Shown here: piece by piece, positions 53,576 through 62,019 of the stretch
Layout: every line of letters starts with the position of its first letter
How positions within the stretch are numbered: the first letter of the stretch is position 1
Source of the DNA: DATJIG01 sp050260515
GTDB taxonomy: Bacteria; Pseudomonadota; Alphaproteobacteria; SMXQ01
DNA length: 64,000 nucleotides
Assembly: GCA_050260515.1 (NCBI GenBank)
Contig: JBLNCI010000010.1
Coordinates: 1-64,000 of the forward strand
Direction of reading: 5' to 3'
Position numbers and translations under genes: made by a program
Notes under the pieces: generated by a model
Databases searched by the model: none
Seen by the model: the letters and a program-made list of their open reading frames with translations, nothing else
What the model was told of the DNA's origin: nothing

Positions 53576-56200
53576 ATGGACGATTTACTGCGCGAGTTCC
53601 TGACTGAGAGCGCCGAAAGCCTCGGGCGCCTGGACGTCGAGCTGGTGGAGCTCGAGAAGAATCCCAACGACCAGGAGCTGTTGAGCAATATTTTCCGGCT
53701 GGTCCACACGGTGAAAGGCACCTGTGGGTTCCTCGGTCTGCCCCGCCTGGAGGCGGTCGCGCATGCCGGCGAGAACGTGCTCGGGCGCATTCGCGAGGGC
53801 AAGCTCCCGGTCGACGCGCAGGCCATCACGCTGATCCTGACGTCGATCGACTGCATCAAGTCGATCCTCGCCGAGATCGAACGCACCGAGGTCGAGCCGC
53901 AAGGCGACGATTCGGAGCTCATCGGGCAGCTCAATGCCTTCGCGGAAAGCGCGGAGGGAGACGCTGCTCCCGCGCCGGCGTCCGCTCCGGTCGCGGTCGC
54001 TGAGCCCGCGCCGGTCGCGGCTCCGGTCGCGCAAGCTCCGGCTGCCGAAAAGATCGACGCGGCGCCTGCGGCGCCGGCTTACGTCGAGCCCGCTCCGGCG
54101 CATGCCGAGGCGGCCGCCGCGCCCGTGAAGGCGGCGGCGAAGCCGGCCGAGGGCGTCGCAGGGTCGGCCCCCGAGGTCAACCAGACGATCCGCGTCAACG
54201 TCGGCCTGCTCGAGAACCTGATGAACCTGGTGAGCGAGCTCGTGCTCACCCGCAATCAGCTGTTGCAGATGGTGCGCGGCCGCAACGACGCCGAGCTCAC
54301 CGTTCCGCTGCAGCGGCTCTCGCACACCACGACCGAGCTGCAGGAAGGGGTCATGAAGACCCGCATGCAGCCGATCGGCAACGCGTGGAACCAGTTGCCG
54401 CGGATTGTGCGCGATCTCGCGCGGGACCTCGGCAAGGAAATCACGCTCGAAATGCACGGCGCCGAGACGGAACTGGATCGGCAGGTGCTCGAGCTGATCA
54501 AGGATCCGCTCACCCACATGGTGCGCAACTCGGCGGATCACGGGCTCGAGACTCCGGACGCACGCCGCGCCGCCGGCAAGCCTGAGACCGGCCGCATCAT
54601 CCTCGAGGCGTTCCACGAGGGCGGCCACATCATCGTCAAGATCTCCGACGACGGTAAGGGCCTCGCGCTGCGCCGCATCAAGGACAAGGCGCTGCAGCAG
54701 GGCCTCGTCTCGGAAGCCGATCTCGCCCAGATGAGCGAGAACCAGATCCAGCAGCTCATCTTCCGCGCCGGCTTCTCGACCGCCGAGAAGGTCACGAACG
54801 TCTCCGGCCGCGGCGTCGGCATGGACGTCGTCCGGACCAACATCGAGAAGATCGGCGGCACGATCGAGATGAAGTCGGCGGAGGGGAAGGGCACCACCTT
54901 CACCATCAAGATTCCGCTGACCCTCGCCATCGTCTCGGCGCTGATCGTCGAGTGCGCCGACGAGCGATTCGCGATCCCGCAGATCAATGTCGTCGAGCTC
55001 GTGCGCGCCGGCGGCAAGTCCGACCACGCCATCGAGAAGATCAACGGCACGCCGGTGCTGCGCCTCCGCGAGGCTCTGCTGCCGCTGGTCTCTCTGCGCC
55101 ACCTGCTCAAGCTCGAAGACCAGGCGGTCGCCGACGAGCCGGACGAGGCGTTCATCATCGTGACCGCCGTCGGCAGCCAGCACTTCGGCATCATCGTCGA
55201 TCGCGTGTTCGACACCGAGGAAATCGTCGTGAAGCCGGTTGCGCCGATCCTGCGCGACATTTCGCTTTATTCGGGAAACACCATCCTCGGCGACGGCTCC
55301 GTGGTCATGATTCTCGATCCGAACGGCATCGCCAGCTCGAGCGGCGCCAGCGAGATCGGCGACGACCGTACCGCCGAGGAGGCGCATGCCACCGCGCGCG
55401 GCGAGGATCGTTCGGCGATCCTGCTGTTCCGCGCCGGCGGCGACACGCCGAAGGCGGTGCCGCTCGCGCTGGTCGCCCGTCTCGAGGAGATCGACGTCGC
55501 GGCGATCGAGCGGTCGAACGGCACGCCGGTCGTGCAGTACCGCGGCCAGCTCATGCCGCTCGTGACCGTCAATGGCGACGCCGCGATCAGGTCGTCGGGC
55601 CGCCAGCCGGTCGTCGTCTTCACGGACGAGGGTCGCTCGATGGGCCTCGTCGTCGACGAGATCACCGATATCGTCGAGGACACGTTCACCCTCGAGCTCG
55701 CCAGCGGCCAGCCGGGCGTGATCGGCTCGGCGGTGATCGCGGGCAAGGCGACCGAGGTGATCGACGTCGCGTACTACATGGGCGCGGTCCACGCGGACTG
55801 GTCCCGGACGGGTCCCGACGAGGACCACAAGCGCGTGCTGCTGGTCGACGACAGCCCGTTCTTCCGCAATCTCCTCCAGCCGCTGCTCGCGGTCGCCGGC
55901 TACGACGTGACCGCGGTCGAGAGCGCCGAGGAGGCGTTGCGGTTGCGCGATCGCGGCGAGGCATTCGACGTCATCGTGAGCGACATCGGCATGCCCGGAC
56001 TAGACGGCTGCGCGTTCGCCCACGAGGTTCGCGCCGGCGGCGCGTGGAAGGCGACGCCGCTCGTCGCGCTGGCCGCCAACGCGACCGATATCCAGCGCGG
56101 TCAGGCCGCCGGCTTCAACGATCTCGCGGCGAAGTTCGACCGTGAGTCGATCGTCACCAAGGTCTCGCAAACGCTTCTCAATCTGCAAGGTGCCGCATGA
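53576..56200 (+). CDS. cheA: chemotaxis histidine kinase CheA, hybrid with receiver
   Basis: 874 residues. Hpt domain with His44 (RLVHTVKGTCGF); an Ala/Pro-rich linker (about 120-195) in place of a clear CheY-binding P2 domain; dimerisation (NLMNLVSELVLTRNQLLQ); ATPase with HMVRNSADHGLE, DDGKGLALRR and GRGVGMDVV; a CheW-like domain (about 450-600); then a second CheW-like segment (about 610-735) and a C-terminal receiver (LLVDDSPFFRN, DVIVSDIGMPG). It starts the cheAWYBR string. ATG overlaps none upstream; cheW overlaps its end by 4 bp. Confidence 0.95.
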   Translation: MDDLLREFLTESAESLGRLDVELVELEKNPNDQELLSNIFRLVHTVKGTCGFLGLPRLEAVAHAGENVLGRIREGKLPVDAQAITLILTSIDCIKSILAEIERTEVEPQGDDSELIGQLNAFAESAEGDAAPAPASAPVAVAEPAPVAAPVAQAPAAEKIDAAPAAPAYVEPAPAHAEAAAAPVKAAAKPAEGVAGSAPEVNQTIRVNVGLLENLMNLVSELVLTRNQLLQMVRGRNDAELTVPLQRLSHTTTELQEGVMKTRMQPIGNAWNQLPRIVRDLARDLGKEITLEMHGAETELDRQVLELIKDPLTHMVRNSADHGLETPDARRAAGKPETGRIILEAFHEGGHIIVKISDDGKGLALRRIKDKALQQGLVSEADLAQMSENQIQQLIFRAGFSTAEKVTNVSGRGVGMDVVRTNIEKIGGTIEMKSAEGKGTTFTIKIPLTLAIVSALIVECADERFAIPQINVVELVRAGGKSDHAIEKINGTPVLRLREALLPLVSLRHLLKLEDQAVADEPDEAFIIVTAVGSQHFGIIVDRVFDTEEIVVKPVAPILRDISLYSGNTILGDGSVVMILDPNGIASSSGASEIGDDRTAEEAHATARGEDRSAILLFRAGGDTPKAVPLALVARLEEIDVAAIERSNGTPVVQYRGQLMPLVTVNGDAAIRSSGRQPVVVFTDEGRSMGLVVDEITDIVEDTFTLELASGQPGVIGSAVIAGKATEVIDVAYYMGAVHADWSRTGPDEDHKRVLLVDDSPFFRNLLQPLLAVAGYDVTAVESAEEALRLRDRGEAFDVIVSDIGMPGLDGCAFAHEVRAGGAWKATPLVALAANATDIQRGQAAGFNDLAAKFDRESIVTKVSQTLLNLQGAA

Positions 56201-56685
56201 GCAAGCCCCAGCACACCCAGGCCTCTGCCGACGTCACCGCCACCACCGACGAGCGCGTCTACGTCACCCTGATGGTGGCCGACCAGCTCTTCGGGGTGCC
56301 GATCCACACCGTCCAGGACGTGCTCGGCCCCCAGCGGATCGACTCGATCCCGCTTGCGCCCTCGGAAGTGGCGGGGTCGCTCAATCTGCGCGGCCGCATC
56401 GTCACCGCGATCGATCTGCGCAAGCGCCTCGGCCTGCCGCCGCGTCCGGCCGATCAGCAGGGCATGAGCGTCGTCGTCGACCACAACGGCGAGCTTTACA
56501 GCCTGCTGATGGACCAGGCGGGCGAGGTCATGTCGCTGCCGGCGTCCGACTTCGAGCCGTATCCCTCGACGCTCGACCCGCTGTGGCAGGAGGTCACCTC
56601 CGGCATCTACCAGCTCGACGGGCGTCTCCTCGTGATCCTGGAGATCGATCGCCTGCTGGATCTCGGTCACGCGAAAGCGGCGTAA
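56197..56685 (+). CDS. cheW: chemotaxis coupling protein CheW
   Basis: Couples receptors to CheA. 162 residues with YVTLMVADQLFGVPIHTVQDVLG and SLNLRGRIVTAIDLRKRLG, typical CheW. The ATG overlaps the cheA stop (ATGA). Confidence 0.95.
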   Translation: MSKPQHTQASADVTATTDERVYVTLMVADQLFGVPIHTVQDVLGPQRIDSIPLAPSEVAGSLNLRGRIVTAIDLRKRLGLPPRPADQQGMSVVVDHNGELYSLLMDQAGEVMSLPASDFEPYPSTLDPLWQEVTSGIYQLDGRLLVILEIDRLLDLGHAKAA

Positions 56686-56710
56686 CGGACACCCGCGCGG
56701 GAGCTGAGCC

Positions 56711-57085
56711 ATGCCGGCAAGCAAGTCCTGCCTCATCGTCGACGACTCCAAGGTCGTCCGCATGGTCGCGCGGAAGATCCTCGAGGGCATGAACTTCGCC
56801 ATCGCCGAGGCGGAGAACGGCAAGCTGGCGCTCGAGGCGTGCCAGCGTCAGATGCCGGACGTCGTCCTGCTCGACTGGAACATGCCGGTCATGGACGGGC
56901 TCGGCTTCCTCAAGGCACTGCGCGCGTCGCAGGGCGGCGGCCAGCCGGTTGTCGTGTTCTGCACCACCGAAAACGATCTCTCCCGGATCCAGGAGGCGAT
57001 CGGCGCCGGCGCCAACGAGTACATCATGAAACCGTTCGACCGCGACATCATCGAGACCAAATTCGCGCAAGTCGGCTTGATCTGA
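56711..57085 (+). CDS. cheY: single-domain response regulator CheY
   Basis: 124-residue receiver with CLIVDDSKVVRM (acidic pair), phospho-acceptor Asp55 (VVLLDWNMPVMDG), Thr/Lys switch residues in FCTTEND and IMKPF. Position after cheW and before cheB makes CheY the natural call; another such regulator for the motor may exist elsewhere. A GGGAG site precedes the ATG. Confidence 0.92.
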   Translation: MPASKSCLIVDDSKVVRMVARKILEGMNFAIAEAENGKLALEACQRQMPDVVLLDWNMPVMDGLGFLKALRASQGGGQPVVVFCTTENDLSRIQEAIGAGANEYIMKPFDRDIIETKFAQVGLI

Positions 57086-57120
57086 GCGTCCCGTCAATGG
57101 CAGTCCCGAGGACGCCCGGT

Positions 57121-58260
57121 ATGAGTTCCACAAGTCCAACCCCAGCGTCCCGCGCCGCGCCCGTGACGGATACGACGCCGTATCGCGTCATGCTGGTCGA
57201 CGACTCGGCGGTGATCCGCGGCATCCTCGCGCGAACGCTCGAGAACGAGACCGACATCGCGGTCGCCGTTACGGCGAGCAACGGCGAGCAGGCGGTGCGG
57301 CTTCTGGCGCAGACGCCCGTCGACGTCATCGTGCTCGACATCGAGATGCCGGTGCTCGACGGCATCGGGGCGCTGCCACGGCTGCTGGCGATCGATCCCA
57401 ACGTCAAGATCGTGATGGCGTCGACGCTGACGCAGCGCAACGCCGAGATCAGTCTGAAGGCGCTGGAGCTCGGCGCCGCCGACTACATCCCGAAGCCGAC
57501 CGCGACCCGCGAGATCTCGGCCGGCGACGAGTTCAAGCGCGAGCTCGTCGCCAGGGTTCGCAACCTCGGGATCGCCTACCGGCGCGCCGCGTCGCTGCCG
57601 ATGTGGAGCGGTCCGGCGGAGACTGTCGCCGTTCCCAAGCCTGCGCCCAAGACCGTGGCTCTGCGGCCGTTCCGCGTCCAGCCGATCGAGGCGCTCGCGG
57701 TCGGTTCCTCGACTGGCGGTCCCCAGGCGCTGCTGCGGTTCTTCAAGGGCCTTCAGACGTTCCATAAGCCGGTGCTGGTCACGCAGCACATGCCGCCGAC
57801 GTTCACCGCCATCCTCGCCGACAACATCGCGCGCGCGTCGGGACGCCCGTGCTCGGAAGCGAGGGACGGTGAGACCGTGCGGCCGGGCCATGTTTACGTC
57901 GCGCCCGGGAACTTCCACATGACGCTGATGCGCGAGCCGGCGCGCGTCCGCATCGCGCTCACTCAGGATCCTCCGGAGAACTTCTGCCGCCCATCGGTGG
58001 ACCCGATGCTGCGCAGTATGGTGCAGGTCTGGGGCCCGTCGCTGCTCACCGTCATCCTCACCGGGATGGGGCAGGACGGTCTCAAGGGTTGCCGCGCGGT
58101 GGTCGAGGCGGGCGGCATCGTCGTCGCCCAGGACGAGGCATCGAGCGTCGTCTGGGGCATGCCGGGCGCGGTCGCGCACGACGGCATTTGCAGCGCCGTC
58201 AAGACCGTGGAAGAGCTCGCGCTGTTCGCCGAGAACATCGGCCGGGGGCGGATGCCATGA
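57121..58260 (+). CDS. cheB: chemotaxis methylesterase CheB
   Basis: Receiver plus methylesterase, 379 residues. Receiver: MLVDDSAVIRGIL and Asp73 (VIVLDIEMPVLDG). Catalytic domain: GSSTGGPQALL with nucleophile near Ser197, THP-type His in QHMPPTFT and Asp in GMGQDGLKG. I start at ATG 57121, which follows GAGGA; ATG 57097 is possible. Overlaps cheR by 4 bp. Confidence 0.95.
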   Translation: MSSTSPTPASRAAPVTDTTPYRVMLVDDSAVIRGILARTLENETDIAVAVTASNGEQAVRLLAQTPVDVIVLDIEMPVLDGIGALPRLLAIDPNVKIVMASTLTQRNAEISLKALELGAADYIPKPTATREISAGDEFKRELVARVRNLGIAYRRAASLPMWSGPAETVAVPKPAPKTVALRPFRVQPIEALAVGSSTGGPQALLRFFKGLQTFHKPVLVTQHMPPTFTAILADNIARASGRPCSEARDGETVRPGHVYVAPGNFHMTLMREPARVRIALTQDPPENFCRPSVDPMLRSMVQVWGPSLLTVILTGMGQDGLKGCRAVVEAGGIVVAQDEASSVVWGMPGAVAHDGICSAVKTVEELALFAENIGRGRMP

Positions 58261-59192
58261 CCCCAGCCGACTTCCAGTTCCTCGCCAAGTTCCTCAAGGA
58301 CCAGTCGGGGCTCGCGCTCGCGGAGGACAAGGGCTATCTGCTCGAATCCCGGCTCGTGCCGGTCGCGCGGGCGCACGGGCTCAAGAGCGTCGACGAGATC
58401 GCCGCCGAGGTCCGCGCCGGACGCAATCAGCGGCTGATGAATGCCGTCGTCGAGGCGATGACGACCAACGAGTCGTTCTTCTTCCGCGACATCAAGCCGT
58501 TCGATCAGTTCAAGACGTTCGTGCTGCCGCAGATGCTGGCGCGCCGTGCGTCGACCAAGCAGCTTCGCATCTGGTCTGCGGCGTGCTCCACCGGCCAGGA
58601 GCCGTACACGCTGGCGATGCTGCTGACGGAAGCCGCGGCACAGCTCCAGGGCTGGCGGGTGGAGATCATCGCCACCGACATCGCGCCCGGCGTCCTCGCC
58701 AAGGCCCGCGCGGGCCTGTACTCGCAGTTCGAGGTGCAGCGCGGCCTTCCGGTGCAGATGCTGCTGAAGCACTTCAGCCAAAAGGCGGAAGGTTGGGAGA
58801 TCGCCCCCCAACTGCGGGCGATGATCAACTTCCGCGAATTCAACCTGCTGTCCGACATGAAGGCGCTCGGCACGTTCGACGTCGTCTTCTGCCGCAACGT
58901 GCTGATCTACTTCGACCAGCTCACGAAGAGCGACGTCCTTGCCCGCATCCGCGCCCAGATGCGCGAGGACGGCATCCTTTATCTCGGCGGCGCGGAAACG
59001 GTGCTCGGAGTCTCCGAGTCGTTCCGCCCGGTGCAGGGCCAGCGTGGTCTGTACGCGACCATGGATCCGGCGGCATCGATCTGGGACCGGGCGGCCGAAG
59101 CGGTCCAGGCTGCGGTGCCCACGACCGGCGCCGGAACCGCGATGGCGGCCGCACCGCTTGCCGCCGGCGCGCGCCCCGCCGCCCGCGCCTGA
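58257..59192 (+). CDS. cheR: chemotaxis methyltransferase CheR
   Basis: 311 residues. SAM-dependent methylation of receptor glutamates: an N-terminal helical part with TTNESFFFRD, then the SAM site IWSAACSTGQEPYTLAML and the FDVVFCRNVLIYF motif. ATG at 58257 overlaps the cheB stop. Terminated at 59211-59238. Confidence 0.94.
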   Translation: MTPADFQFLAKFLKDQSGLALAEDKGYLLESRLVPVARAHGLKSVDEIAAEVRAGRNQRLMNAVVEAMTTNESFFFRDIKPFDQFKTFVLPQMLARRASTKQLRIWSAACSTGQEPYTLAMLLTEAAAQLQGWRVEIIATDIAPGVLAKARAGLYSQFEVQRGLPVQMLLKHFSQKAEGWEIAPQLRAMINFREFNLLSDMKALGTFDVVFCRNVLIYFDQLTKSDVLARIRAQMREDGILYLGGAETVLGVSESFRPVQGQRGLYATMDPAASIWDRAAEAVQAAVPTTGAGTAMAAAPLAAGARPAARA

Positions 59193-59210
59193 GCTCCCTC
59201 AGGGCATAAA

Positions 59211-59238
59211 AAAAGCCCGGCCGATCGGCCGGGCTTTT
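59211..59238. terminator. bidirectional intrinsic terminator
   Basis: AAAAGCCCGGCC (59211-59222) pairs with GGCCGGGCTTTT (59227-59238) around GATC, with T-runs on both strands. It lies between convergent cheR and ctrA. Confidence 0.93.
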
Positions 59239-59260
59239 CTCTTCCGGTGAACGCGACGGC

Positions 59261-59986
59261 TTACGCCGATGCCACCTTCCGCGGCTCCTTCGGGAGGCCT
59301 CGGGCGGCTTCGGCGGGATCGCGCAGCACGTAGCCGCGGCCCCATACCGTCTCGATGTAGTTGTCGCCGTTGGTGGCGTTGGCCAGCTTCTTGCGCAGCT
59401 TGCAGATGAAGACGTCGATGATCTTGAGCTCGGGCTCGTCCATGCCGCCGTAGAGATGGTTCAGAAACATCTCCTTGGTCAGCGTGGTCCCCTTGCGCAG
59501 AGACAGGAGCTCGAGGATCCCATACTCCTTGCCGGTGAGGTGCACCGCTTCGCCGTCGACCTCGACCGTGCGGGCGTCGAGATTGACGACCAGCTTGCCG
59601 GTCCGGATGACGGATTCGGCGTGGCCCTTCGAGCGGCGGACGATCGCGTTGACGCGGGCGATGAGCTCGCCCTTGTCGAACGGCTTGGTCAGATAGTCGT
59701 CGGCGCCGTAGCCGAGACCCTTGATCTTGTTATCCGGCTCGGCGAGGCCAGACAGGATGAGCACCGGCGTCCCGACCCGCGCGGCGCGGAGCCGGCGGAG
59801 AACCTCGTAGCCGTCCATGTCGGGCAGCATGAGATCCAGGATGACGATGTCGTAGTCGTAGAGCTTCCCGATCTCGAGTCCGTCCTCGCCGAGATTCGTC
59901 GTGTCGACGACGAAGCCCTCGGACTTCAACATCAGCTCTATGCTTTTTGCGGTGGTTGTGTCGTCTTCGACCAAAAGGACGCGCAT
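59261..59986 (-). CDS. ctrA: cell-cycle response regulator CtrA
   Basis: OmpR-type regulator of 241 residues. Receiver with LLVEDDTTTAKSIELML, Asp51 (VILDLMLPDMDG) and a KPFDKGEL segment; the winged helix has HLTGKEYGILELLSLRKG and DVFICKLRKKL, the CtrA DNA-binding hallmark. In alphaproteobacteria CtrA governs cell-cycle and often flagellar and chemotaxis genes, binding TTAA-N7-TTAA. Such boxes lie upstream of this gene and fliI. It is divergent from fliI with 273 bp between. Confidence 0.96.
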   Translation of the reverse strand: MRVLLVEDDTTTAKSIELMLKSEGFVVDTTNLGEDGLEIGKLYDYDIVILDLMLPDMDGYEVLRRLRAARVGTPVLILSGLAEPDNKIKGLGYGADDYLTKPFDKGELIARVNAIVRRSKGHAESVIRTGKLVVNLDARTVEVDGEAVHLTGKEYGILELLSLRKGTTLTKEMFLNHLYGGMDEPELKIIDVFICKLRKKLANATNGDNYIETVWGRGYVLRDPAEAARGLPKEPRKVASA

Positions 59987-60027
59987 TGTTCCCCTCTTTT
60001 CGCCTGACCTTGGTCGGGCTAGCCCCT

Positions 60028-60047
60028 TTAACGCACATTAACCTTAA
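60028..60047. promoter_or_regulatory. TTAA cluster in the ctrA promoter region
   Basis: TTAA occurs at 60028, 60038 and 60044, with 6 bp between the first two, close to but not the CtrA N7 spacing. It lies 42 bp upstream of the ctrA ATG, where autoregulation sites are expected. Confidence 0.4.
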
Positions 60048-60070
60048 GGTTCATCATGGGGGCCAGCAAG

Positions 60071-60085
60071 TTAACATTCCCTTAA
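60071..60085. promoter_or_regulatory. perfect CtrA-type box TTAA-N7-TTAA
   Basis: TTAACATTCCCTTAA is an exact match to TTAA-N7-TTAA. It lies 85 bp upstream of ctrA and 175 bp upstream of fliI, so it can serve either gene. Confidence 0.7.
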
Positions 60086-60154
60086 ATGCAAGCGCTGAGT
60101 GCATTCCTTCCGCGTGCGTGACATCGCTGCATCTGTCGCGATTCCACGGGAAGG

Positions 60155-60169
60155 TTTACCGCGCATTAA
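60155..60169. promoter_or_regulatory. near-consensus CtrA box before fliI
   Basis: TTTA-CCGCGCA-TTAA has one mismatch in the first half. It lies 91 bp upstream of the fliI GTG. A GATTC at 60140-60144 matches the CcrM methylation site GANTC. Confidence 0.5.
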
Positions 60170-60259
60170 ATCATCGCAAGCGATAGTGGCCGCACGAGAT
60201 CCGGTGGACAGAGTTGTCCACGCGCGGTTTCGGACCATGATTTTTTTCGAGGGTGCGCC

Positions 60260-61591
60260 GTGGCCGATGCGCTTCGGGCTGTGAATGCCGGTCTGGACCA
60301 GATTCCCGCTTATCGTTTCTACGGGCGAGTGACGTCGGTCCAGGGGCTCCTGCTCGAAGTCGGCGGCGTGCAGCGCCGTCTGTCGGTCGGCGATCATTGT
60401 CGCGTCCAGCGGCGCGGCGCGAGCGAGCTCCTGTGCGAGGTCGTCGGCTTCCGTGCCGGGCGCGCACTGCTGATGCCGTTCGGCGCGCTCGAAGGAGTCG
60501 GCCTCGGATGCCGCGCCGACGTCGTCGAGCGCGAGATGGCGATCCGGCCGAGTCCCGAGTGGCGCGGTCGTGTCATCAATGCTCTCGGCGAGCCGCTCGA
60601 TGGGCTCGGGCCGCTGCCGCAGGGCGAAGAGCCCTACTTCCTCCGCGCCAGCCCGCCGTCTGCCCATGCGCGCCAGCGCGTCGAGGGCAAGATGGATCTC
60701 GGCGTGCGCGCCCTCAACACGTTCCTGACCTGCTGCCGCGGCCAGCGTATGGGCATCTTCGCCGGCTCCGGCGTCGGCAAGTCGGTGCTGATCGGCATGA
60801 TCGCGCGCTACACCGCCGCCGACGTCAACGTGATCGGCCTCATCGGCGAGCGCGGCCGCGAGGTGCAGGAGTTCATCACCAAGGACCTCGGCCCCGAGGG
60901 CCTCGCGCGCTCGGTGGTCGTCGTCGCGACCTCCGACGAGCCCGCCTTGATGCGCCGCCAGGCCGCCTACATGACGCTCGCCATCGCCGAATACTTCCGC
61001 GACCGCGACGCCGACGTGCTCTGCATGATGGATTCGGTGACGCGCTTCGCCATGTCGCAGCGCGAGATCGGGCTGTCGGCTGGCGAGCCGCCGACCAGCA
61101 AGGGCTATACGCCGAGCGTGTTCGCCGAACTTCCGAAGCTGCTCGAGCGCGCCGGGCCGGGAACCGGCGCCGGCACGATCACCGGGCTGTTCTCGGTGCT
61201 GGTCGAGGGCGACGATCACAACGAGCCGGTGGCGGATGCCGTGCGCGGCATTCTCGACGGCCACATCGTGCTCGACCGCGCCATCGCCGAGCGCGGGCGC
61301 TATCCCGCGATCAACATCCTCAAGAGCATTTCGCGGACCATGCCCGACTGCAACTCGGTCGAGGAGAACCTTCTCGTCAACCGTGCCCGCCAGCTCCTCG
61401 CGACCTACGAGGATATGGCGGAGATGATCCGGCTCGGCGCGTATCGCGCGGGCGCGGATCCGCGGGTGGACGAGTCGCTGCACTACTACCCGCTGATCGA
61501 GGAATTCCTCCGTCAGGATCGCGCCGACCGTGACGAGCTCGCCGCCGGTTACGCGCGCCTCGCCTCGATCCTTGAGCCGCGTGCGTCATGA
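60260..61591 (+). CDS. fliI: flagellar export ATPase FliI
   Basis: Drives export of flagellar proteins. 443 residues resembling F1 beta subunit: Walker A GIFAGSGVGKSVLIGM, Walker B-type LCMMDSVTRFAM, and SISRTMPDC. Starts with GTG at 60260, preceded by GAGGG. Overlaps fliJ by 4 bp. Its control is probably by CtrA boxes upstream. Confidence 0.96.
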   Translation: MADALRAVNAGLDQIPAYRFYGRVTSVQGLLLEVGGVQRRLSVGDHCRVQRRGASELLCEVVGFRAGRALLMPFGALEGVGLGCRADVVEREMAIRPSPEWRGRVINALGEPLDGLGPLPQGEEPYFLRASPPSAHARQRVEGKMDLGVRALNTFLTCCRGQRMGIFAGSGVGKSVLIGMIARYTAADVNVIGLIGERGREVQEFITKDLGPEGLARSVVVVATSDEPALMRRQAAYMTLAIAEYFRDRDADVLCMMDSVTRFAMSQREIGLSAGEPPTSKGYTPSVFAELPKLLERAGPGTGAGTITGLFSVLVEGDDHNEPVADAVRGILDGHIVLDRAIAERGRYPAINILKSISRTMPDCNSVEENLLVNRARQLLATYEDMAEMIRLGAYRAGADPRVDESLHYYPLIEEFLRQDRADRDELAAGYARLASILEPRAS

Positions 61592-62013
61592 AGGCGATCG
61601 ACGGCCTCATCCGGCTGCACCGCTGGAAGCTCGACGAGAAGCGGCTCAAGCTCGCCGAGCTCGAGCGACTCGTCGCCCATCTCCGCGACGAGATGCGGAA
61701 GCTCGAGGACAGCGTGGTCGAGGAACGCGCGTTCGCGGCGACCTCGCCGGAGGCCGGCTACGCGTTCGGATCGTTCGCCGCGGAGGCCGTTGAGCGTCGC
61801 CGTCGACTGCAGGACTCGCTCACCGAGGCCGAGGGCCAGATGCAGGCGGCCCACGACGAAGTCGCCGACGCGTTCCGCGAGCTCAAGAAGTTCGACGTCG
61901 TCAAGTCCCGCGAGACGCGCGCGGCGGAGGATCGGGAGCGTCGTCGCGAGCAGAGCTCGCTCGACGAGATCGGCCTGTCGCTCTACCGGCGCAAGCAGGA
62001 AGGCGCGGCGTAG
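61588..62013 (+). CDS. fliJ: flagellar export chaperone FliJ
   Basis: 141 residues, nearly all coiled coil (LIRLHRWKLDEKRLKLAELERLV), as in FliJ that sits in the FliI ring. ATG overlaps the fliI stop. It is convergent with the FliK-like gene with 6 bp between. Confidence 0.9.
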   Translation: MKAIDGLIRLHRWKLDEKRLKLAELERLVAHLRDEMRKLEDSVVEERAFAATSPEAGYAFGSFAAEAVERRRRLQDSLTEAEGQMQAAHDEVADAFRELKKFDVVKSRETRAAEDRERRREQSSLDEIGLSLYRRKQEGAA

Positions 62014-62019
62014 CCGTCG

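Noticed and set aside
53585..55828. Minus-strand frame of about 747 codons opposite cheA
   Set aside because: Shadow of cheA; only low-complexity composition.
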